Source: Pseudoalteromonas luteoviolacea DSM 6061 (lineage in GTDB: Bacteria; Pseudomonadota; Gammaproteobacteria; Enterobacterales; Alteromonadaceae). From it: a stretch of DNA of 58,730 nucleotides. Positions 19,477 to 29,107 of this stretch are shown here, piece after piece. Within the stretch, counting starts at the first letter, position 1. Every line of letters begins with the position of its first letter. Below the pieces are notes generated by a model. That model searched no databases. It saw only the letters and a list, made by a program, of their open reading frames with translations, and was not told the origin of the DNA. Position numbers and translations under genes: made by a program. Location: the NCBI RefSeq assembly GCF_001625655.1, contig NZ_AUYB01000137.1, positions 1-58,730 on the forward strand. Direction: 5' to 3'.

Positions 19477-20682
19477 ATGCCTGGATCAATATCACTGTTA
19501 CCTGTCACTGTTTTGTCAGGGTTTCTCGGTGCAGGAAAAACAACTGTACTCAATCATATTCTAAATAACCGAGACGGATTGAGAGTTGCTGTAATCGTAA
19601 ACGATATGAGCGAAATAAATATTGACGCAGAAATTGTTCAAAATGAAGTGAGTCTTAATCGAGCTGAAGAAAAGCTTGTAGAAATGAGCAATGGTTGTAT
19701 TTGTTGCACATTACGTGAGGATCTCCTTGAAGAAGTAAACCGTCTAGCTCGAGATGGTAAGTATGATTATTTGGTTGTTGAGTCCACGGGGATCTCGGAA
19801 CCTCTACCCGTTGCAGAAACCTTCACATTTGCAGATGAAAATGGCAATTGCCTATCCGACATAGCCAAGCTAGACACTATGGTTACCGTAGTGGACGCAC
19901 TGAACTTTCTAAAAGACTATGACGAAGCCAAGCTATTGCAAGAAACGGGTGAGAGTTTAGGAGAGGGTGATGAACGGAGTGTTGCTGATTTATTGGTTGA
20001 GCAAGTTGAGTTTGCAGACGTCTTACTAATAAGTAAAGTCGACTTGGTCAGTGGAAGTGAGCTAAAAAGATTGCAAGGAATTTTAAAGTCTCTTAATACA
20101 GAAGCAAAGCAAATCCCCATTCAAAATGGTGAGGTACCAGTGCATGAGGTACTCGCAACAGGTTTGTTTGATTTTGAAAGAGCTCAGCAAGCCCCTGGTT
20201 GGCTTAAGGAGTTACGAGGTGAACATGTTCCAGAAACAGAAGAGTATGGAATTGGCGCTTTTGTATACAAAGCAAGGCTCCCGTTTCATCCACAAAAGTT
20301 TTATGATTTTCTTCACTGTAAAAATATTGGTGGTAAGCTCGTTCGCTCAAAGGGCTTTTTTTGGTTAGCAACACGCCCGCATATCGCTGGTAGCTGGAGC
20401 CAAGCAGGTGGTATGGCGAGATATGGTATGGCCGGATTATTTTGGAAGGCAGTGCCTAAAGAGCGCTGGCCAAAGGACCCTGAATACCTCGAAGCGATTT
20501 ATGATATGTGGGAAGAACCCTTTGGTGATATGCGCCAAGAGCTCGTTTTCATTGGTCAAGGTCTAGATAAAGAGGGCATTATTGATAGGTTAGATAAGTG
20601 CCTGCTCAAACCAGATGAAATTAAGCGGGGACAAAGTTATTGGGCACAGTTGCCGGATCCATTTCCTGAGTGGCGTGTGTAA
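19477..20682 (+). CDS. zigA: Zinc metallochaperone GTPase, COG0523/ZigA type
   Basis: 401 residues with the G3E GTPase features: P-loop GFLGAGKTTVLNHIL, the metal-binding CICC motif followed by TLREDL (Cys about 72-75), switch region VVESTGISEPLPVAE, and a C-terminal CobW_C domain (from about 250). COG0523 proteins of this subgroup hand zinc to client enzymes when zinc is limiting and are usually under Zur control. It lies 89 bases after the zinc-independent DksA gene with its own AAGGAGC ribosome site. The pair matches the known Pseudomonas arrangement. Co-transcription is likely since no terminator was found between them. Confidence 0.9.
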   Translation: MPGSISLLPVTVLSGFLGAGKTTVLNHILNNRDGLRVAVIVNDMSEINIDAEIVQNEVSLNRAEEKLVEMSNGCICCTLREDLLEEVNRLARDGKYDYLVVESTGISEPLPVAETFTFADENGNCLSDIAKLDTMVTVVDALNFLKDYDEAKLLQETGESLGEGDERSVADLLVEQVEFADVLLISKVDLVSGSELKRLQGILKSLNTEAKQIPIQNGEVPVHEVLATGLFDFERAQQAPGWLKELRGEHVPETEEYGIGAFVYKARLPFHPQKFYDFLHCKNIGGKLVRSKGFFWLATRPHIAGSWSQAGGMARYGMAGLFWKAVPKERWPKDPEYLEAIYDMWEEPFGDMRQELVFIGQGLDKEGIIDRLDKCLLKPDEIKRGQSYWAQLPDPFPEWRV

Positions 20683-20955
20683 AAATCAAAAATAAATAGT
20701 GAGTTAGGTGAGTTGCAGAAGCAAAATACATCGTTTTATATAAAGTTCTTACCTAACTCTTCTGCATCGAAGGAGGTTAAATCTTAACTGGTTGAATTAA
20801 AGTCGTAATTCGATGATGTTATGAATATAAGTCGGCTGCAATAATAATCGCCTAGAAATTTATACTATTCGTTGATGGTTTTAACGTACAATGTTGTAAA
20901 GTATAATATTTTGTCACATTAGCGTGTACAAATTACGATTTGAGTCGCACCGTAA

Positions 20956-21834
20956 ATGAATTCACCTTTTGAACTGTTTGGCTTGACGTTGAACATCAGC
21001 ATTGCCATTTCTTTTCTTCCTGCGTTATTGGCTATTTGTGCCCTCACATTTTCATTAAATCGTTCGGCACTTGTTTTGGCGTTGATGTCACTCGTATTTG
21101 CTTACTGCTTCGCAATTGTTGATGTATTTGGTGCACTTGGGATCATTAATTTGTTTGCGATGTGTTATGGCTTTAATTATTTTAGATACATGGCCATCCA
21201 ATGGATACTGGGGCTGGGTATTTTTGTTTTTTCAGTACTATTTTTTGTCCATGTATTTCCTGGATTTAATAACCCTTTGGTTATTGAGTCTTATTTAGTG
21301 AGTGAAAACGCAGTACCTTTTTCAAAGCATCTAAACTTCGATAAGCTGATGGTCGCCATAGCACTGATGGCGTTGATAGTTCCACGCAGTGATTTCTCAC
21401 AATGCAAAGAGGCGACGAAGGTTTTCGCGGTATCGACCTTTGTGGTCTTGTTCGGACTAGCCGGAGGTGTTTTTTCTGGTTTGGTTCAGTGGGACCCCAA
21501 ATTGAGCCCAATTTTAATGGGGTGGGTAATAACTAATCTATTTATTACTTGTTATGCTGAAGAGGCATTTTTCCGTGGCTTTATACAAACACAGTTGCAT
21601 CGAGGTTTGAGGAAGTACCATATGGGCCAGTGGTTAACTGTTGGCTGCTCTGGCATCTTATTTGGTATTGTGCATTTACCCGGTGGCATAGCATACACCA
21701 TTATTGCTTCGTTATTGGGCGTTGGCTGCGCATATGGTTACCAAAAAACTAACAACATATTGGTGCCAATCTACTTGCACTTTGCGTTTAATCTAATGCA
21801 CTTTTGTCTTTTTACCTATCCATTTTTGGCATGA
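20956..21834 (+). CDS. CPBP-family intramembrane glutamic endopeptidase
   Basis: About eight hydrophobic helices and the three CPBP (Abi/CAAX-like) motifs: EEAFFRGFIQTQL with the Glu pair and Arg (about residue 197), FGIVHLPGG with the first His, and HFAFNLMHF with the second His. Such enzymes cleave within membranes; in bacteria they are tied to prenylated-protein processing, bacteriocin immunity or signalling, and nothing here decides between these. No short peptide or bacteriocin-like gene is next to it. A TATAAT at 20902-20907 may be its -10 element. A terminator follows at 21933. Confidence 0.88.
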   Translation: MNSPFELFGLTLNISIAISFLPALLAICALTFSLNRSALVLALMSLVFAYCFAIVDVFGALGIINLFAMCYGFNYFRYMAIQWILGLGIFVFSVLFFVHVFPGFNNPLVIESYLVSENAVPFSKHLNFDKLMVAIALMALIVPRSDFSQCKEATKVFAVSTFVVLFGLAGGVFSGLVQWDPKLSPILMGWVITNLFITCYAEEAFFRGFIQTQLHRGLRKYHMGQWLTVGCSGILFGIVHLPGGIAYTIIASLLGVGCAYGYQKTNNILVPIYLHFAFNLMHFCLFTYPFLA

Positions 21835-21932
21835 GTTAAAGTGATAAATTTTAGTGACTTAGAGCTGTAGATACTATTTTTATGACCCCGGAGGAGATCA
21901 ATAAATAGGCTCTGCATGATGCCAAAATTATG

Positions 21933-21963
21933 AAGCGCAAGTCCTGATTAGGTCTTGCGCTTT
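21933..21963 (+). terminator. Rho-independent terminator after the CPBP protease gene
   Basis: GCGCAAG and CTTGCGC pair, with a further CCT/AGG inner pairing, followed by TTTATTG on the plus strand. Confidence 0.75.
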
Positions 21964-22006
21964 ATTGTATATTAATTCGAATCGCTTGCTAATCGCAGAG
22001 ATTCAA

Positions 22007-23980
22007 TTACTCCTGAGTTCGAGATACCGCCAAAGCGATATTACCGAAGATATTTGGAGTTCCATAACCGCCAGGTAGTGATTGCGATTGGTCAATCAAA
22101 GTTTCGGGGGTTTCTCTTGGAGTTACATTTACGTTCTGTGTAGAAAGCCAGTATAAATAAATGTCTAGCAAGGTTTTATCGAACTGCGCCAACTTTGCCC
22201 ACTGGCTTTGATAAGCACCAATATTACGATAGTAGGGGTCTGAGCCTCTGTTTTTGCTGCATGCATCAATCGAGCAAACGTTGGATCTAAAGCGCTGCTC
22301 TAGATCAGAGATAATGAGTTTTTTCACCGTATTTGATAGTTTTAGCATATCCTGATGTTCAAAGACGCCAAAGCCTCCCGCTAAATAGGTTTCTACAATA
22401 AATGAGACCGTATCTCCGGCATGACTTACATCAATGGTACCTTCAACAGGCAAACTTGCCGAGGCACAATCTTGAGCAACGCCTCCAGCTGGCGCATAAC
22501 AACGAATATTGTAAGCATTAGCACCGTTGGTTGTTATATGTTCGAGAGAGTCTTTTAACACTTGCCCACGGTTTACAATGAAGTTTTGGTACTGACTTTT
22601 GAGCGTTTGATCTGTGCTGTGTTTGTTAAGGAACAGCGCAATTGTGCCGACTCGGCCGATAAAGTGTGTTACTTTTAGATTGCTAAATTGACGGTATTTG
22701 GCGTACCACTTTCTCCAAATATGCTGTTCAGCAAAGGCTTGAAGGCTTTTCGCTCTAGAGTGTAAAGAAGAGAGTTTCGAGTCGTCCAAAACTACAGCTA
22801 CAGTTCGTGCAACTCCTGCTCCTGCTCGCCATTCATAGTGATCATGATCGTACATTTTTCCGTTATATTCGAATAGAGGAGTACTAAACCAATCTAGATA
22901 GCCATCTCCGTTTTTGTCTTGCCCTATACTTTTATATTTTTCACTGATTTGAAGTGCAAGTTCAGCTAATGAAGTATCACCAGATGCAAGGTAAAGATCG
23001 AGTAACCCATCTATACCTAACCATGCATTATACATATGTTTGACATCACAAATGTTCTGCGTCCTACCATCAATAATGACCGGAGTCTCACAGTGAATAT
23101 TGTTAACCCAGTTTTGGGGCGTTCTAGCAACAAAAGCTTCTCTTAGAGTTGTGACGGTTGGGTTCTCTGAAACACTGTAGTGGGTGGTGCTGTGTGTGAC
23201 ACCTCCTTTGCCTTCGCAGAAAACTTTGAGTGTGTAATTGTTCACAAGATTAGCGCGAGGTTCTGACCTCCAACTATAGTTGCCATTTTTCTGTGCACCT
23301 TCAAAATAGACAATCTCATCACCTTTACTATTGTAGGCATAGCATTTTGTTGCATTGCCATATGTAAAACTCATAGTTTGGCGTTGGCCCAAATAGGCTG
23401 TTTTTGGAGTGTACTTTAAATGGGCTATTGTTGGCTTGGCAGCGGGTGTTAATGTATAGGAAGCTGTGGTTTTGGTACTTCCACCCGGACCAGAGCAATT
23501 AAAGCTGTAATTTACCGTACCGGGCTTGTCACTTGTAAAAGCATATGTGCCAGAAGTACCAATTTCAGTGCCCCACGGGTTTTTACATGACGTTGCATGT
23601 TCTGTCGACCATCTCAAAGTAATGGATGTGCCAACTTCAGCCGTGCGGGGGTGATAAGCAAAATTGGCCTTCGGCAATGGTTTTGGCTTTACAACTCGAT
23701 TGGCTTTAAACACAGTGCTTCCCTCAGGTCCCGTGCATGTAAATCTATATTCAGTATTACCAACTGGTGGCGTGGATGTGTATGAACCACTTGGCCCAAT
23801 TTCCGTACCCCATTGATTCTTACAACTCGTGGCATTTCTAACATACCACCTTAATGTGCTTGGCTGCCCGACAGTGAGTGTGCTGGGCTGAAAAGCGAAT
23901 GACTCTGTAGGTTTTGTGATTGCATGAGCATTGTGCATCGTTGCAATCGCTAAAACAGAGATTCCTAATATATATTTCAT
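22007..23980 (-). CDS. Secreted protein with three Ig-like Cys modules and an alpha/alpha-toroid-like C-terminal domain
   Basis: A signal peptide (1-20, ending AHA) is followed by three related beta modules of about 85 residues. The first two share the block ATSCKNxWGTEIG, then SGxY, then a strand with Cys-x-GP-x-GST; the third (ATKCYAYNSKGDEI) is divergent. Each module has a Cys pair suited to a disulfide. Residues about 285-657 are helical, with YNAWLGIDGLLDLYLASGDTSLAE, DKNGDGYLDW and YDHDHYEWRAGAGVAR. This resembles (alpha/alpha) barrel glycan hydrolases or lyases, but I cannot name a family or point to catalytic residues. Likely extracellular or periplasmic and carbohydrate-directed, as an inference. 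Confidence 0.65.
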   Translation of the reverse strand: MKYILGISVLAIATMHNAHAITKPTESFAFQPSTLTVGQPSTLRWYVRNATSCKNQWGTEIGPSGSYTSTPPVGNTEYRFTCTGPEGSTVFKANRVVKPKPLPKANFAYHPRTAEVGTSITLRWSTEHATSCKNPWGTEIGTSGTYAFTSDKPGTVNYSFNCSGPGGSTKTTASYTLTPAAKPTIAHLKYTPKTAYLGQRQTMSFTYGNATKCYAYNSKGDEIVYFEGAQKNGNYSWRSEPRANLVNNYTLKVFCEGKGGVTHSTTHYSVSENPTVTTLREAFVARTPQNWVNNIHCETPVIIDGRTQNICDVKHMYNAWLGIDGLLDLYLASGDTSLAELALQISEKYKSIGQDKNGDGYLDWFSTPLFEYNGKMYDHDHYEWRAGAGVARTVAVVLDDSKLSSLHSRAKSLQAFAEQHIWRKWYAKYRQFSNLKVTHFIGRVGTIALFLNKHSTDQTLKSQYQNFIVNRGQVLKDSLEHITTNGANAYNIRCYAPAGGVAQDCASASLPVEGTIDVSHAGDTVSFIVETYLAGGFGVFEHQDMLKLSNTVKKLIISDLEQRFRSNVCSIDACSKNRGSDPYYRNIGAYQSQWAKLAQFDKTLLDIYLYWLSTQNVNVTPRETPETLIDQSQSLPGGYGTPNIFGNIALAVSRTQE

Positions 23981-24339
23981 TTTTTAGATTTCCTTAAACG
24001 TATGTATTTTAGCGGCGATATTATATACAGAGTACAGAAGAACAGGCCTAAATTATTTGCTCAATTCTGGCTCCTTGGTGGCTTTTTACATAACTAACTA
24101 GGATTTTTAATGTGCTTGGTGAATATAATTACAGTGAAATTTTACAGTTTTCATATGATGCAAAGGGTGTCATCTACTTGCTAAAATCATCATCAGATAA
24201 ACAAAGGGCCTAACGCAAACATTCAAGCAAATTTATGAGAGTCAGTGTGCTTTTTAATAGTCAACCGACTAAATCATAGAGGTCAGTTAAATGGTGAGAA
24301 GCCAAGCGTTTAAACTTGGCTAAATGTAAAAATTAAAAC
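23981..24339. other. Spacer between the secreted module protein and the synthase gene
   Basis: About 360 bases with no supportable gene. At 24302-24321 GCCAAG and CTTGGC flank an AT-rich centre (GTTTAAAC inside); this may be a weak terminator for the synthase gene, but there is no clear T run. Confidence 0.4.
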
Positions 24340-27300
24340 CTAACACAAACAATCGGCAGCTAGAACTTTACTTTCGCTTGCTTCTAAGCTTTGCTGATTG
24401 CGCTCTATGAGTCTCGCAACAAACCACACAAACGCTTCACTTTGGCCTTTTAAAATACAACCACTATGACAGATCGCTTCAAGCAATGATTGTACATCGT
24501 ACTCAATAAGTGCTTGTTGAGCTTCTCGGTTTGTTAGAAGTAACTCGCAACACGGAAGGTTGTCTATTACATCATTCACAATAGCTATGTGTTTATTTTC
24601 TACTTTCAAAGTAAGTGGCAACTCATCAGAGGCGAGCTTTAACGAAATAGCAAGCTCCGGTTGCGAGTCCGTGTTACTGCGTGAGTATACCCTGAGGTCG
24701 CACGCAAACTCTTCTAGCCAATCATCCAATGCAGGTATGATGGTATTGAGCTCCGAAAACTCTGTATTGCTGTAATGCGGGTGTTCAGCGAAATGCGCGT
24801 TCACTTCCTTTTCCGCCTCAATGAGTGCATTTACTGTGTGATCAATATCTTCGTAGGTATGCGATGCAGAGCAGATAAAGCGTAATCTTCCGCGACCTTT
24901 TTCAACAATTGGATAAGTAACGGCTAAAGTTTGTACACCACGCTGATATAGGCTCTGAACAATCGCGTAGAGCTTATCTTTGTCGCCAAAATGTGGTGTA
25001 ACAATTGGCCCGTCACCAGTGCCTAGGTCGAATCCTGCTTCTTTAAACCTTCGGCGCATATAGCGAGTCCGATCCCAAAGTTGCGCTCTCATTGCGTCAT
25101 CACTTTGTAAAATACGCAGTGATGCGAGTGCCGCGGCTATATCCGCAGGGCTTATGGATGCCTGAAAAATATAGGCTCTGGACGCAGACTTAAGCAGGTT
25201 TACATGTTGCTCGCTGGCTGCAATAACTCCGCCTATACTTCCCAGCGCTTTGCTTAAGGTTGTCATAATAAAATCGACCTGTTCGTTAACTCCCTGCTCA
25301 ACACAGACACCGGCACCACGTTCACCATAAAAACCAAAAGAGTGGGCTTCATCAACAAGAACAAGGGCGCCATATTGTTTTGCGGTTTTTACAATGTCAG
25401 CAACTGGGGCTGTACCTTCACCCATACTATAGACACTTTCTAAAACAACTAAGGTAGTGCGATATGGAGACTGCTCAGCGGCTAAAACAGTTGCCAAATC
25501 ATTTTTATCATTGTGTTTGAAGGTGCGTATGGTTGCGCCACTTAGGCGTGCACCATCCACGATGGAAGCGTGACAAAGCTGGTCTATAACCACAATATCG
25601 TTTGGCCCAAGTATACCAGAGATAGCCCCCAAGTTAGCCGTATACCCAGTAGGAAACAGACACGCGCTTGGTTTACCAACCAGTTTTGCAAACTCTTTTT
25701 CAAATGCCACATGCTGATCAGTCATACCTGTCGCAGCCGCTGAAATCCCCATGCCAGTGCCATAGTTTTGCAAAGCCTTACTGGCCTGTGCAATGACGTG
25801 TGGATCTCGATTAAACCCAAAGTATAAATTAGTGGACCAAATAATAGACTGTTGGCGCTCATCGTTATAGCTATCTCCGATGAGCCCCCGTGCAGAGCTG
25901 CCAGTCTTTAAAATTTTACCGTAGGGATTACGACGTAAGCGATTGACCATTTTTAAGATGGCTTCTACCAATAGGCTTTTGTCATTGATATTCCAAGCTT
26001 GCACACTCGCTGAGCCAAAAGTTGGGTGACTTGATTGCAGTAAAGTTTGAAAATGGCTTAAAGTTTCAAGGTAATGCTTATTTTCTCCTGTTTGCCCTGC
26101 TTCTTGTGATTTGTCATTGACTAAGTGTTTACTCAGTAAAGCAGGTGTTGGGTAGCTTGCTATGTTAGTGGGTGAAATTGCTACGTTGAGTGCTCGACTT
26201 ATTCGGCTTGAAAGTTCTAACAAATTCAATGAATCAATGCCTAAACTATCAAAATTGGTGTTCGGATTAATGAGCGTAGGGTCTGCTATACCAAGCAAAG
26301 CCGCTACTTCTTGGCGAATAACCTCAAGTGGTGTGCGCTTACCTTTGCTTAAATCTGCTTTTTCACTGTGCGTGTTGGCTTGATTTGCAAGCCTCACTTG
26401 GGTCAGGCTAGGTAGTTTGCTCCTGTCTAACTTTTCATTGGGCAAAAGGGGGAGTGATTCTAAAGACATCACTAGCTGGGGCACCATGTAATTTGGTAGT
26501 TGTTCCAAAAGTAGAGATTTTAGCGTGTCATGGCTTGGGGCATCGGGTTGCTCTACAACATATGCAACTAGTGATTTTTGTCCATTGTCACTTTCTAAAG
26601 CACTAACTGCTGCAGCGCTGATAAATGACAATGATTCTAGAGCTGATTCTATTTCGCCAAGTTCAATACGAAACCCACGGATCTTGACTTGTTGATCAAT
26701 GCGTCCTAAAAACTCGATGTCTCCTTCATCATTCCTGCGGCATAAATCTCCTGTCCTATATAGTCGCTGCTTTGGAGTCTCTTTATTGATTTGTATTTCT
26801 ACAAACCGAGCATCTGTTTGCTCTTGGTCATGTAAATATCCACTTGCCAACTTCCCCCCACCCAAGCATAGCTCTCCTGCTGAGCCACTATCCACTGGCT
26901 GAAACGTGCTATCCAATATATAAGCACATGAACCTTCAACAGGTAACCCAATTGGAATGGTCTTTGCGCCTACTTCAATGTCTTTGAGTGTTGAGAATAC
27001 GGTGTCCTCTGTTGGACCATATGCATTAACTACTCGGGGCCTTGGTTGAAGGCGGTGTATTTTATCAACTAGCGCGGGTTTTAGTGCTTCACCGCCAAAT
27101 ACTACACATTCGATACTTTTAGGGAGCAGATCAGTGTTTAGTAGAGCTTGCATGGATGAAGGAACCATTACGCAGGCTTTAACTTTATCCACATATGGAA
27201 GGGTTGGTAGCGCTAGCGCATTCTCTGCGAGGAGCAATGTACCACCTAAAGATAGAGTGCCCAAGGTTTCCATAACGGATGTGTCAAAACACACTGATGC

Positions 27301-27915
27301 TGCTGCTAAAACTCCTTGTAACTCTGTGGGACTAAAAAGCTTGCCCATTGCTTGAGACAAAGCCACCAAATTATGATGTTCAATTGCAACGCCTTTTGGT
27401 TTGCCTGTTGAACCAGAGGTATAAATAACATAGGCCAAATCGCTACCAACAGGCTTATCGAGGGGCTCTAAGCTTTTCGCCTCAAGATTAAGTGAATGAA
27501 TATTTATGCATTTGCCGACTTTTTCACACAGTGCCTTAGTTTTACTATCATCAATGAAAGCTGCATCTGCTTTAGAATGAGATAGCATGTATTCTACGCG
27601 ATGCTTAGGGTAGTTTGGGTCGAGCGGAATATAAGCGCAGCCAGCTTTGTGTATCCCAATCATCGTTGCAATTAACTGCCACTTTCTTGTCATACATACC
27701 GCTATTAATGCACCGCTTTGAATTTGTTGTACTTTGATTTCAGATGCAACTGTCCAAGCCGCTGACATCAGTTGTGAATAGGTTATTTGTTCAGTGCCGT
27801 CTATTATGGCGATTTTGTCAGGTGAAAATTGAGCATGCTGTTTTATTAGTTCATAGATGGTCATAGTGTCATCATTTAACACGCTATTTGGTGTGGTGTT
27901 ATTTGCCTTCTGCAT
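24340..27915 (-). CDS. Adenylation-carrier-alpha-oxoamine synthase fusion (NRPS-like)
   Basis: Domains in order: an NRPS-type adenylation domain (1-510) with A3 YTSGSTGKPKG, A5 NAYGPTE, A7 RLYRTGDL, A8 IRGFRIELGEIE and A10 LPNEKLDR; a carrier domain with GIDSLN (Ser about 561); and a fold-type I PLP domain (about 640-1035) like BioF/KBL/serine palmitoyltransferase, with DEAHSFGFYG and the PLP Lys in TTLSKALGSIGG (about 887). About 150 C-terminal residues are unrecognised. No condensation or thioesterase domain is present. The expected logic: an amino or other acid is loaded on the carrier and condensed by decarboxylation with a free amino acid, releasing an alpha-amino ketone. By hand alignment the pocket code reads roughly DTMMVGAVFK, which I cannot assign. 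It is divergent from the glycosyltransferase-LysR pair. Confidence 0.9.
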   Translation of the reverse strand: MQKANNTTPNSVLNDDTMTIYELIKQHAQFSPDKIAIIDGTEQITYSQLMSAAWTVASEIKVQQIQSGALIAVCMTRKWQLIATMIGIHKAGCAYIPLDPNYPKHRVEYMLSHSKADAAFIDDSKTKALCEKVGKCINIHSLNLEAKSLEPLDKPVGSDLAYVIYTSGSTGKPKGVAIEHHNLVALSQAMGKLFSPTELQGVLAAASVCFDTSVMETLGTLSLGGTLLLAENALALPTLPYVDKVKACVMVPSSMQALLNTDLLPKSIECVVFGGEALKPALVDKIHRLQPRPRVVNAYGPTEDTVFSTLKDIEVGAKTIPIGLPVEGSCAYILDSTFQPVDSGSAGELCLGGGKLASGYLHDQEQTDARFVEIQINKETPKQRLYRTGDLCRRNDEGDIEFLGRIDQQVKIRGFRIELGEIESALESLSFISAAAVSALESDNGQKSLVAYVVEQPDAPSHDTLKSLLLEQLPNYMVPQLVMSLESLPLLPNEKLDRSKLPSLTQVRLANQANTHSEKADLSKGKRTPLEVIRQEVAALLGIADPTLINPNTNFDSLGIDSLNLLELSSRISRALNVAISPTNIASYPTPALLSKHLVNDKSQEAGQTGENKHYLETLSHFQTLLQSSHPTFGSASVQAWNINDKSLLVEAILKMVNRLRRNPYGKILKTGSSARGLIGDSYNDERQQSIIWSTNLYFGFNRDPHVIAQASKALQNYGTGMGISAAATGMTDQHVAFEKEFAKLVGKPSACLFPTGYTANLGAISGILGPNDIVVIDQLCHASIVDGARLSGATIRTFKHNDKNDLATVLAAEQSPYRTTLVVLESVYSMGEGTAPVADIVKTAKQYGALVLVDEAHSFGFYGERGAGVCVEQGVNEQVDFIMTTLSKALGSIGGVIAASEQHVNLLKSASRAYIFQASISPADIAAALASLRILQSDDAMRAQLWDRTRYMRRRFKEAGFDLGTGDGPIVTPHFGDKDKLYAIVQSLYQRGVQTLAVTYPIVEKGRGRLRFICSASHTYEDIDHTVNALIEAEKEVNAHFAEHPHYSNTEFSELNTIIPALDDWLEEFACDLRVYSRSNTDSQPELAISLKLASDELPLTLKVENKHIAIVNDVIDNLPCCELLLTNREAQQALIEYDVQSLLEAICHSGCILKGQSEAFVWFVARLIERNQQSLEASESKVLAADCLC

Positions 27916-28249
27916 TTGCGTTTCCTTCTGTGGTTTTTGTTATGGAATTATTTATTATCAATGCGACTTCAAAGGTATCAGAAAGGTACGTGAATTGCGT
28001 TTAACTTGTGTGTATGTATCTTATTTGTGTACGAGTTCGGTTTGATACCATATCTTTAGATAGAATAGATAGTTAGGTGTAAAAGATGAGTAAGCTTAAT
28101 CATTTGTATTTAAGCTATGATTTGTTGCAATATCTCATTCTTAATTTCTGATTTATATACGAATATAATTTCCAAATTTGTTTTAATCTGATTATTCCTC
28201 TGTTTTATGGTATATTTTTGGCAGTTATACATATGGAAGATTTATTGCT
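27916..28249. other. Divergent control region of the synthase and glycosyltransferase genes
   Basis: Very AT-rich 334-base spacer. A 21-codon frame at 28086-28151 (starting MSKLNHLYLSYDL) has an AGGTG five bases upstream but no other support. AATCAT and ATGATT form a short inverted pair around 28098-28122. A LysR site would be expected here if the downstream regulator acts locally, but I cannot define one. Confidence 0.4.
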
Positions 28250-29086
28250 TTGGAACAGAATAGCTTAGAAAAATTTGCGCAGAGTTTTGTCTATATAATT
28301 TATGGCAAACAAGAAAGACATTATTTAGAAGCGCAGTTAAGTATTGCAAGCCTTGTGCATCATAATCCTGAAGCACAAATTTGTGTATTGGCTGAGTGCC
28401 ATGAACTATTTGATGATCATCCTCAACTTAAAGTGATCCCGCTAACGGATGATATGAAGCGAGAATGGATGGGTGAAGACGGGTACCACTTTAAGCTAAA
28501 GCTGGCAGGGCTTAAATACTTATTGGAGCAACATGCTCACAAAATCATTTTTCTAGATACAGATACGTTGGTTAAAGCGCCGATTATGGATCTATTCGAC
28601 CTAGTATCTGAAAAGCACACATTACTTCATGAAAAAGAAGGTGATTTAACTGGAAAACGTTTTGCTAAACAACATGCGGGTGTTATCGGCAAAGCGTTTT
28701 CTCATCCAGAGTTTGGTGATTGGCTGATTGAGGCTGATATGCCCATGTATAACTCTGGCTTGATAGGTATATGTGATACGCATTGTAAACACCTAGATAG
28801 CGCCTTGTGGTTAATGCCATTAATCGATGCCCACACAACAATACATACCGCTGAGCAGTTTGCATTGGGTATTATTTTATGTCGCCACCAAGATGTGAGC
28901 GAAGTAGGGCATAAACGCGTTTACCACTACTGGCACAAAAAGCCTCGTAAGTATATTTTTGAAGAAACAGAGCGATTGGTGTCTGAGTCTAAAGGGCAGT
29001 GCTTGTATTCAAACTCAAAAATCATGGCTGACTTCAGATATAGACGTCCAATTTTACGCTGGCTAAAAGATAAGCTGGGTCTTTAA
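28250..29086 (+). CDS. Glycosyltransferase, GT-A fold (GT8-like)
   Basis: 278 residues, soluble. The N-terminal strand FVYIIYGKQERHYLEAQLSI and the metal-binding DxD in HKIIFLDTDTLVKAP (about residue 103) are typical of GT8/glycogenin-like nucleotide-sugar transferases. PMYNSGLIGI fits the family's acceptor-side segment. Start is TTG 28250 with GGAAGA nine bases before it; no ATG lies in frame until residue 71. The LysR gene follows 21 bases downstream, so the two likely form an operon. It lies opposite the synthase gene and could decorate its product, but the acceptor is unknown. Confidence 0.78.
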   Translation: MEQNSLEKFAQSFVYIIYGKQERHYLEAQLSIASLVHHNPEAQICVLAECHELFDDHPQLKVIPLTDDMKREWMGEDGYHFKLKLAGLKYLLEQHAHKIIFLDTDTLVKAPIMDLFDLVSEKHTLLHEKEGDLTGKRFAKQHAGVIGKAFSHPEFGDWLIEADMPMYNSGLIGICDTHCKHLDSALWLMPLIDAHTTIHTAEQFALGIILCRHQDVSEVGHKRVYHYWHKKPRKYIFEETERLVSESKGQCLYSNSKIMADFRYRRPILRWLKDKLGL

Positions 29087-29107
29087 TTTTATTTTAAGGG
29101 GACAAAT

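Noticed and set aside
18934..20682. Cobalamin (CobW) role for the COG0523 gene
   Set aside because: No cobalamin genes nearby; the zinc-independent DksA neighbour and Zur-like site point to zinc.
24340..27915. Biotin synthesis (BioF) for the PLP domain
   Set aside because: No bio genes nearby, and fusion with NRPS-type adenylation and carrier domains does not fit BioF.
28086..28151. 21-codon frame in front of the glycosyltransferase gene, a possible leader peptide
   Set aside because: Only a weak AGGTG upstream and no attenuator-like alternative hairpins after it.
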